Origin: Debaryomyces hansenii CBS767
Lineage: Eukaryota > Ascomycota > Pichiomycetes > Serinales > Debaryomycetaceae
NCBI RefSeq assembly: GCF_000006445.2
Contig: NC_006043.2
Coordinates: 744,001-808,000, forward strand
DNA length: 64,000 nucleotides
Direction: 5' to 3'
How positions within the stretch are numbered: the first letter of the stretch is position 1; the number at the start of each line of letters is the position of its first letter. The notes beneath the pieces were generated by a model. It did no database searches, was not told the DNA's origin, and saw only the letters and a list, made by a program, of their open reading frames with translations. A program made the position numbers and the translations under genes. Positions 21,032-30,700 of the stretch are shown piece by piece.

Positions 21032-24000
21032 CTAATATTTGCCTAGTTCAAATAAGGTTTGACGTACGTCACAACATAATTTTCTAACAGTTCTTTTCTT
21101 ATCATCCAACCCCGGTGTCAATTTATTCAAGGCTGACTTTTGAAATGGGATGATATATTTTAATTCAATATTGGAAAAGACTTTTTGTAAACAATTCAAC
21201 GAGGTTAGTCTCACTTCTTCATTATTAACCAAGCTTTTCTCAACAACAATTTTACCCATTGACAAGCCAACTAATTTTGGAATTAAGGTTGATAAATGTG
21301 GTATGACCAAATCTGGAGACTCATCAATGATTATTTCACATGTTGCTAGCGAAGCATTCAAAATTATTGGGTTTGGCAAGTTAAGACTATTTAGAATCAA
21401 GGGTAAAATTTGACTTAAATATGATTTTAAAATACTATGTGGTACATTATTCAATATCAAAGATAAAGAAATTAAATAGTTTTCTTTATTGCGGATATTG
21501 GATATATTATATCCTTCAATTATTTTTGGCAATAAAATACCAAAGACTTTCTGCTTGTATAATAATCTAACATTCAAATTTTGAACACCTGAAATTATTT
21601 TAGTTTTACCACCAATTTGTTGATTAGTAAAAATTGGTAAGTCTATCATTAGAATATTAAATGACTTAGCAGTTAGTTGCTGCATTTGTCTATTTTCGCA
21701 AGATAACAATGATATGAGCCTATTTATATACTCAATACCGAGCGTGTCAATTTTTAAAATTAACGACTTGAGGATCCAAACGATAACCTCGAAGCTCTCT
21801 ATTTGGTCTTGTGATAAAACTGAATCGAATTTGGAAATATTCAGTATATTTTCAAATGTTAGTTTTAATTTCTCTTCAATGAATTCATTGCTTTGCAAGA
21901 ATTTATTAACCAAGAGTGACAAGTTTTGTAAATAACCTAATCGTGAATACTCATCACCCCTAGAATTACACAATCCGATTATTCTATCTGTTAATTCATT
22001 CATAGTAAATGTATCATTAAGCTGAACCACACATGCCTTATCGATATTCGCGAGAATTTTGTTGAATAGATTAATTAATGGCTTCTGTTGATGAATGACA
22101 TTAACATTAACATTGAATCCGTTCGCTTTATCGAGTAAAAACATAGCTACGAAATCATTCAAAATCTCCTGATGTTTCGACTTATCATTATATTTAACAA
22201 TTAGCCCGATCAAATCTCCAGACAACTCAATTAAAATATGATCATCTTTTACTTTCAAAATTTCTAATAAGCAATTTATGAATCTCGGAACAAAATTCTT
22301 ATACCATGAATTCATCAAAAATTGTTTCGATACTTGTACCTTTTTAATCGACTCCACCAATAAATTGGTTATATTTCTAAAAACTTCAAATTGATCAATA
22401 TTGAATTGATCATAGTTGGTTAATCTATTCAATAGTCTTATCGATAAAACTTCTAAAAATTGGTAATTCGTACACAATTCACCAATTATTTCTAGAAGCT
22501 TCTTGAAATTAGACAATGAGTCGGTAGAAGGCAATATCTCTAACAAATGCGGAAGTATTAAATCTATGACTAAGGCGGTTTTATCATTGTTCGAAGCTCC
22601 TTCGCTGTTCATGAGTTTAATCAATCCATTTACAATTTCTTTTGTAACTTGATCCTTTTCCCAATTTTTTGATTTTGAATTGGCGGTATCTAACAAAATA
22701 TTACTGAAGTAGCCAAGAATCAACGTACACTCTTGCACATTTAAAAAGCCTTTTAATTGAGCTAACTTTATTAATTGCTGGATAACCTTGCACTTTAACG
22801 TTTTTTCCAAATTGGAGGAAGCTTGCAATAGCTGACCCATAAAAATCAACAAATGGTCTTTATATAATTTTAAATTATTGTTCTCGATAAACTCATCTTG
22901 ATTCTCTAGATTGCCTAATAAGACATTGTATGACGTTAAAACAAATCCCAAATTATCTATCAACTCTTTTTGTTTTGAAGTATTTAAAACTAAATCTTCC
23001 GTCTTATCAAGCTCACTTGGAACTTCCTCTATTGAAGAATCTTCATCAGCATTAATATATTTACCCCAAATTTCTTGCAAGAATAAAAACTTGATAATGA
23101 AATTGAATCCAGCACTTGAGTCGGAAGCCAAAACACTTAATAGCAATACCGATTGCTTGAATGATTTGTCGTTGATCGTAACAAGATTGCTTTTCAACTC
23201 ATTAGTTATTGTGGTCAACAAGTTTTCAAGTTCACCAAAATCTGTCATTCTATTGGCCAATTTTTTTATTATAACTAATGTTGTGATCAAAGGTTTAAAT
23301 TCATCCGAATCATCGATTTCTTCATCATAATCTTCTGGTACAATTACATCAATGTATGGCTTAAAAATTGAAACATCATTATGTAAAACCTCAAACTTCA
23401 ATGCGTTCCAGATTGTCACCCAGTATTCTGCAACAGTTTCTAACTTGTAATTCTCAACACAAAGTAACAAGGTTTTTAAAACATCGTTCCTTATTACTGG
23501 ATTAGTTGAAGTGAGCTTTTCAATTAAATCAGCAAAAGATTCTTTAGCAAAATAACTTTGCGAGGCAATAGTATTTCTTAATTTCAACTTTAAATCTTGT
23601 GCTGTAATTTTGTAAGGGTCGTTGGGAGGTGGACTAAAGGATATTGGAAAATAACAAAAACAAACGTCAAATAGCTCGCTTATGAGATCTTTATGGACCT
23701 CGTTCAATGGATCGAATTCAAAAACTTCATTAATTTTCGTATTGGTATCAAAGGACAACAATAAATTCCTTGGGTCTTTTTCGCCACTTGCAACATGAAT
23801 AAACGTCTTCACCATCAAATCTGATACGCGTGAAGAGGATTGGAAATAGACAGGATCAATCGTCACTAACGCATTTAAAGTTCTGAATGGCTCGTATCTG
23901 ACCTTGGCTAAATGTTTCTTTGGATCATAGTTATTCAAGATATTCGTTAATAGCTTTTCCACATTATTATTCATACCAAAAATAAAATTCTTAAACAGAA

Positions 24001-24346
24001 TTAATGAATTCAAACTTGATAGAATATGACCTAAGCAGAATATGTCCTCGAATTTAGCTAGTAAAAACTCGAATAGCACATTGATATCCTGTTTTGATAG
24101 CTTATTGACATTCAAACACTTCAAGCTTTCTGACATACATTGAATTGACTTCGATCTAATCAAATCACTATCCGAAGTTAGGTTTGGTCCCAATGACTGT
24201 ATAAACTTCAACAAAGTCATTTCATCCTTCTCAATTAGTTCAGCCAACTCTTTACTATAAGTTATGGAAACATCGCTATCATCTGCACTTGCAATAAACT
24301 GATTGATAAGCGTAGGAATATCATGTATGCTTTCCAGACTCTGCAT
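21032..24346 (-). CDS. MET18: MMS19/Met18, cytosolic iron-sulfur targeting factor
   Basis: HEAT-repeat scaffold of the cytosolic iron-sulfur assembly targeting complex, which delivers clusters to DNA polymerases and helicases such as Rad3. 1104 residues compared with about 1032 in baker's yeast. The most conserved block, HVASGEKDPRNLLLSF, is near residue 185, followed by CFCYFPISF-PP--DPYKIT. The C-terminal HEAT block ends with DDKKRTVRKLCCDVRQTLFELG, as in the yeast protein. The frame opens at a TTG at 24352, so the start is set at the ATG at 24346. It is divergent from TAO3. Confidence 0.93.
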   Translation of the reverse strand: MQSLESIHDIPTLINQFIASADDSDVSITYSKELAELIEKDEMTLLKFIQSLGPNLTSDSDLIRSKSIQCMSESLKCLNVNKLSKQDINVLFEFLLAKFEDIFCLGHILSSLNSLILFKNFIFGMNNNVEKLLTNILNNYDPKKHLAKVRYEPFRTLNALVTIDPVYFQSSSRVSDLMVKTFIHVASGEKDPRNLLLSFDTNTKINEVFEFDPLNEVHKDLISELFDVCFCYFPISFSPPPNDPYKITAQDLKLKLRNTIASQSYFAKESFADLIEKLTSTNPVIRNDVLKTLLLCVENYKLETVAEYWVTIWNALKFEVLHNDVSIFKPYIDVIVPEDYDEEIDDSDEFKPLITTLVIIKKLANRMTDFGELENLLTTITNELKSNLVTINDKSFKQSVLLLSVLASDSSAGFNFIIKFLFLQEIWGKYINADEDSSIEEVPSELDKTEDLVLNTSKQKELIDNLGFVLTSYNVLLGNLENQDEFIENNNLKLYKDHLLIFMGQLLQASSNLEKTLKCKVIQQLIKLAQLKGFLNVQECTLILGYFSNILLDTANSKSKNWEKDQVTKEIVNGLIKLMNSEGASNNDKTALVIDLILPHLLEILPSTDSLSNFKKLLEIIGELCTNYQFLEVLSIRLLNRLTNYDQFNIDQFEVFRNITNLLVESIKKVQVSKQFLMNSWYKNFVPRFINCLLEILKVKDDHILIELSGDLIGLIVKYNDKSKHQEILNDFVAMFLLDKANGFNVNVNVIHQQKPLINLFNKILANIDKACVVQLNDTFTMNELTDRIIGLCNSRGDEYSRLGYLQNLSLLVNKFLQSNEFIEEKLKLTFENILNISKFDSVLSQDQIESFEVIVWILKSLILKIDTLGIEYINRLISLLSCENRQMQQLTAKSFNILMIDLPIFTNQQIGGKTKIISGVQNLNVRLLYKQKVFGILLPKIIEGYNISNIRNKENYLISLSLILNNVPHSILKSYLSQILPLILNSLNLPNPIILNASLATCEIIIDESPDLVIPHLSTLIPKLVGLSMGKIVVEKSLVNNEEVRLTSLNCLQKVFSNIELKYIIPFQKSALNKLTPGLDDKKRTVRKLCCDVRQTLFELGKY

Positions 24347-24771
24347 ATTCAAGTGCTATATATATATCAAGACAAGTAGTAATTCGGATGATAAGTTTCT
24401 AGTCTCTTTTGATCTTCGCTCTTACAAATTATCGATTAATTTTAAACTGTAAAATGGTCTCTTGAATTTTTGAAGGCTTTACAGTTATCTAACTTCAAAC
24501 AGATAACCATACAAAGTTTTTTTAGATCTTTTTAAGGACGTACTTCAAGAACATTGACGTTAGTTGTTAGTTATCATTCATCAAGTCTACTTTGCTATTC
24601 ACATATAATTCTATTCTACATTGATTTAAATCGACGGAAGAATTGTGCGAGAAAAATTACACGCTGAATAGAATTGATTGGAGTGATCCATATTTCGGAA
24701 TCTTTGATATATCCATAAAATATCTAATACTAGAGGGCAAGATACCATTCCCTACAAAGGACAGCTAAATT
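24347..24771. promoter_or_regulatory. Divergent promoter of MET18 and TAO3
   Basis: 425 bases between the two ATGs. AT-rich, with a TATATATA run directly before MET18 (about 24357-24366). No factor site is evident. Confidence 0.55.
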
Positions 24772-27700
24772 ATGATAGAGATTCCCGATTTAGATGAGCT
24801 GTCTCCTTACCAGTACGTGCTAGATCAATCTCAGGTGCAAAGATCGCAACAACCACAACAACCACAACAACCTCAACAATCTCATCATATCCGCCACATA
24901 AGTGATATAACCGGCGATTATCGTAGAAACACAACAGACGAACCTACCGATAGCGCAGCTTCAGAAGTTAAAAAATATGCATTGTACGAATCGCTGGAAG
25001 GTCCAATGCCAGATCAAGAAGATGAAAATTCAGAAGACCCGCATATTCAAGACCAACATAGCCGACAATTTCGACAATTTCAGTATCCGAATGAAGCAAA
25101 TGGAGTTGGAGATAGTGATTTGCCTGCTCCACCAGTACCGAAAGCAATTGCTTCAAGTATCGATAATCTCTCATATGTACCGGGCTTGGATTCGTTAGCA
25201 TCATTAGCATTGTCCGAGGAATCAAACGATACCAATGCACAAATAATTGAATACAATACTGCTCAGCCGTTGTTTATGAACCAAATTAATATGACAGGGG
25301 CACCTACAAGTGATACACCAAGAGTGCATGTTGTGGAGCAACATGGTTATGGCCAAGAGACATTCAAATTACAAGATCCACCGTTAATTCACGATAAATA
25401 TAGCTTGCAAAATACAGAACATGATAAAGAAGAAGACAAACTAGGAGAGTTGGGATACATTAAAAAGGGAGATGCAAGCAATTCTAACTTATCGTTATCC
25501 CAACAATTAGCATCACCCATGTCCCAATTCCCAATTCATGATTATACAAAGGAGTCACCGCAGCTTCCACCACCATTGTCAACAATAACCAATAAAAGGC
25601 TAACATTATCGAATGGCGAAGAATTCAGTTATATGCGTAAGGAATTAGCAACCTACCTGAAAACACCAGCGGAATATACATTGCACATAGTTTTCACGCA
25701 ATTCGTTCGCCACGCTGAACGAAAATTAAACTTATGCCTTGATTATCCTTTGATGGAGGAGCCACCGGTAGTTGAAATATTAGCTGAAGGGGTAGATTCC
25801 CAATTTGATAAAATCGTAGCCTCTTTAGGTTACATTGCGAGGAGAAAACCCAAACCTGTTATTGACAGTGTAATGTTTTGGAGAAAATCGAAAAGTGAAG
25901 TAGCTTCCATGGCAGCTTCAGAAGTGGAAAAAATCTTATCTACTGCAAAATCAAATTTATCTAAAGCACAGCATAATGATAACATCCCCGCTTCCAATCC
26001 AGTTATTAATAAGAATTCAAATACGGGAAATAAAGCTAAAAGAAGTTTAAGCTTAATGAGAACAAAAAGTATATCTAAAATGACCGGACATTCTCGTAAT
26101 CAATCCACATCCTCGACAATGTCTAACCAAACCACATTGAAATCGCCAAACCTTACCCAAATGAAGCTGCTGGAATCTGTGCCTTTTAAACAAAGAAATT
26201 TATATGATGACCAAATAACTCAAGCACGAGAAACTGCTATACAAGCTGATCGTAAATCATTGGCTCTGATTTATATATTATGCCGTGTTTTGATTGAAGT
26301 TGTTAAACAAGCATCTCCGGAAGTTATGGGTAATGATCTTGGTGATAAATTAGAAGAAATTGTATTTACTCAATTGAAAACGACTGACCCTACTAGTAAG
26401 AATGAATCTTTAGTAAGATCTTCAAATTGGAATCTATTTGCTGAATTACTTGGCTATATGTCAGAAAAGAGGTTTCTTAGTGTAAGTGATAGATTTATTG
26501 CAAACTTGGAGAGGATACCACCTAAAATAAAACATGAAGATGAACCAAAATTATATTTATTGATTCAAGGCATGAGCTATTTGAAGCTAACTAATTATCC
26601 TTTAGAGACGTTTGAAGAGAGTGCTGAATTCATACAATCCTTGGCAAAGTTTTTCGAAAAATCGAATAATGAATCCATAATTTTTGCATACTGTGAAGTG
26701 TTAAGCAACTTACTATTACCTTTAGCGAGTATATTAACAGCGGAAACCAATCATCCAACATGGGTCGAAGCGATTGAGAAGATATATAATAAGGCTAGTT
26801 TCACATGGAAGAATGTGAATAAGCCTATTAATTCTAATATAATGTTAAATAAGCTCAAACCTAATAGCTCATATAATATTGTTAATTTCAATAATAGCTG
26901 GGCTTATTCGATACATTTGATGACCTCAGCCTTATCGGTATCTCGGAAGGAATTGTTTTCTGATACATGGTTTGATATAATCGAGCATAACATGTTTAAA
27001 TTAAAGCCAAAAGTTGAAATAAGCGACAAGTCCACCTTTATCGTTTGCGTTGCTAGGTTGGTATGGGTGTACGTTTATCGTTTGAATGATACGTTGAACA
27101 ATACTATCAAGAAATTAGACAACTTATTCAATTTGCTCTTTTTTAACAGCAGCGCTACTAGTAAGAAGCAGCAGTGGTTGGTAGCCGACAAAAATTTAAT
27201 AAATGCTTTAGTCGAATTTATTAGGATTATTGGTTTTCAACACTTGAATTATGCATTGGATAATGTATTAACAAAGTTGTTAAAGCTTAGTTTCAATGGA
27301 GTTTCATTAGAAAATGCATATCCAGAGAAGATTATGTTGGTAGTTAAAAGTTATTTAACTATTTTAGAAGATTATGAACATGGAGATAAGCCATGCTTTC
27401 CTACAGATGACGTTTTCAACTCATTGTCGGTTAGTCAAAATCATAATGCCTCGTCTACCCTGAAGTTTGTCAAACTGAGAGATAAAAGATTCAAATCGAA
27501 TGAAATCATGCTTATTGCAAAGAATTCAACTAACGCTTTTTCTCATGAAGAGATATGTCGAAATCTTGCAGTACTTTTAAAATTATTAGATGGTCAATAC
27601 GGCTCCGGTATTTGGTCGTCAGATAGCAGCTCACTGTCTACACCATTATCATCTACCTCGAAGTCACAAGCTACGTTTTCTGCATTCCATTTTGGGATTG

Positions 27701-30700
27701 ACTTTTCTTACCAGCCTACGAAAGACTTACATATGGAATTATTTGCAACATTAATAGAAGCCATACCGTGGACACTTGTACCATTTAATGGTGAAAAATC
27801 ATCAGCATGCGGCTTACCATTTAAAAATGTGGTAGATATATTAACCCGTAATGCTGTTCATGCAAATCCTGTTGTGTCGAAAGCGGCCTTAGGATCCTTA
27901 AAGAAATTAGCGTCCAGAAAAAACCCTAACAGTCTAATTACCATTTTTGCTAAATTTGCGTTTCAATTTAGTGATAAACCAGGACCAAGTTATAATTCTG
28001 ATTATATTAATTCGTCAGAGTCGCATAAATTATTGAAGGTGTATGTAGAATTACTCAGTTGTTGGTTAAAACAGTTCAATAAAATCGAGGAGGACGAAGG
28101 AAATAAGAAATCATCCAATCCATTGGCACAAGATGACGAATTGATGAACAAAGACGTTTTGAATGATTTATACCAGATCAACTACAAATCTGAGGATTTG
28201 TCAAACTCTAACATTGTGAAAGCTAAACGGAGCGATGAACTAGAGTGGAAAACAATTATTACGGTTATTGAAGAGATTGAAGGAAATGGGCTATTTTTCC
28301 TTTGTTCACAAGACCTGCAAACAAGGCACTATGGTATTTCGATCTTAAAATTGGTAGAGCAATTCGATCAAGCAATTTACAATATGTCTGACACTGTTCA
28401 AAAGCAAAATGAACCCACCGGTGTCACAAGAAACAGACTAAGCAAAGGCCATTCAAGAAGTTCCTCTAAGTTTGCCGCTGATGTGGGTACACGATTGATC
28501 CATGTGTTGGAAGATACAGATTTCTTGGGACTAATAAAACCCTTCAAGAATGAACTTAGTATGCCAGAACGAAGTCGTCTTACAAAATTAAAAAACAAAA
28601 AGAACATATTAGTGAAATTAGCGGAATCAGATTATGGGATAGACTCCACTTTATGGTTTAGACTTTACCCTAAGTTATTGGATATATTTTTTGAAAGATG
28701 TCCTATGCCTGTTGCGATGTGCCGTTCTATAGTCTGCGTTCGTATGGTTCAGATGTATGAATTCGTATTCGAGTTTTCAGAAAGTTACAAAAACTATACG
28801 AGCTCATTATTTGGGAAATCTAGTGCAAACATCCCTCCCGAAGTATTAGTAAATCAATGGAGACTTTATTTAATATTCGCATGTTGCTCTTTGACTTCAA
28901 CAAATGAACAGAAAATATCGTTTCCTTCTCAACCAACTCACGGCAGAAAGAAATCAATGCAAATGTTTATTCAGCACCAGAAGATAACTAGTGCTAAATC
29001 AGTATTCAGAATGGTTTTGCCATTTCTAAGATCACAACAACCGATGGTTAGAGATGCTGTGATTTCAGGGTTGACTTGTATTAATATAAATATTTTCAAG
29101 ACGTTATTAGAAAATCTTCCGGAAAGTGTGAATGAATGGAATATAAATAGCAAAGGAAGGGATGAAGCAGAAGACCGCTTGAGGATTGAAGTTATTCACA
29201 TTTTATGTAATATTACCAATCGGTTCAAATCGGATGTATTCATCTACTCAGATGAGTGGATGATTGCTAATCTTGTTTCAATTATAAAGAATGTTAAGTC
29301 ATTTTTATCTGTTCCTTTAGTACAAACTGACGTAGAATTTCAAAGGTTACGTCGTTATTTTTGTGGATTTTTAGAAAATGTATTTATTGGACTTCAAGAT
29401 AATTCAGACTTGGATAAATGGTTGCCATTTGAAGCCAGAATAGGTTGCTTCAATTTTTTAAAGGAGTGGTGTGGTGTTGGGGATTCAGCAGACGTTACTG
29501 AAGATAGATATAACACCATGGTTAAAAGGGTAAAGCAGTTGAAGGAAACAACTTCAACTGTTGCTATTCTTGAGGTCGAGAAAAAAGCATTGCAGTTTGC
29601 ATCATTAAGTACGATGGCAATTTTGTGCTCCGGTCCCATAAAGCAAAAGATAGAAGTGGTTGGTAAGATTGCTGTAATGTCATTTGATATTCTGGAATTA
29701 ATGGATTGGGTTCGTGCATTGATTTGTTCTGACGACGAGAAAATAAATGAAATGGGTGAGATGGCTCTCAAAAATATTCTTCAATTGAATTTGAATAATG
29801 ACGAACTATATCAAAAGGTTTTAAGGCAATGTTATTCAAGACAATCATCATCTAAGGTGACAGTAAGTTTTTTCACAATTTTCGTTGATATAATTATGAA
29901 ACTCAAGCAGTTTGATGGAATTCCCTTCGACATTATATGTTTGTCAACAGTTATGATAGGACATGAAGAATATGACGTAAGATTTTCGGCCATTAAATTA
30001 TTAGTATTCTTAGAAGAGAAGTTTTATAATTCTTCCGTTGTTGATTCATTTTCGGAGTGTGTTTGCAGTAAATCAAAGCTTGTATATCAAAAAGCATTAT
30101 TTGACATTTCAACCCATTTTGCTTCTTTACATCCTGAAAGTGCCTACATTAGAATCAGTCATTTAACAATGTTTTTCGATGACGTTGATGACTGGTCCAG
30201 AAGAAACACTTTGACTTGTTTGCGTCCGTGGATTCTGACTATAGAATTAAAACGTACCGAAGATACCCAGGATATACCTGATCAGAATTCGAAATCTAAA
30301 AGTTTAACGAATAAATTAGATATTCCATCGGTTATGGTTCTAAATAATTTAATCGAAATAACCGTGAAATTTAGTTCAACGGTGCTGAATGAAGTGGAAG
30401 CCTTATGGGTAGCATTGGGAAGCAATCTAAATAACTTTGATAAGATTTTTGAATTCATCATGAATAATTGCTTGGAAGGGAAAAACCCATTAATGGTCAA
30501 ATTATCATGTCAAATTGTTGACTATTTAACGTTCTGTCAACCGAACCCAGTGTCCATTGTTGACAAATTTATGGAGAACTTACAACCTAAGGCAATGGTA
30601 CCATCGCAACCTCTGACAAATTATTTAACGTCTGTTGCTTCACCAGAATTTCCTTATATTTCAAATTTATGGGACATTATACCCTATAATGAAAAAGATG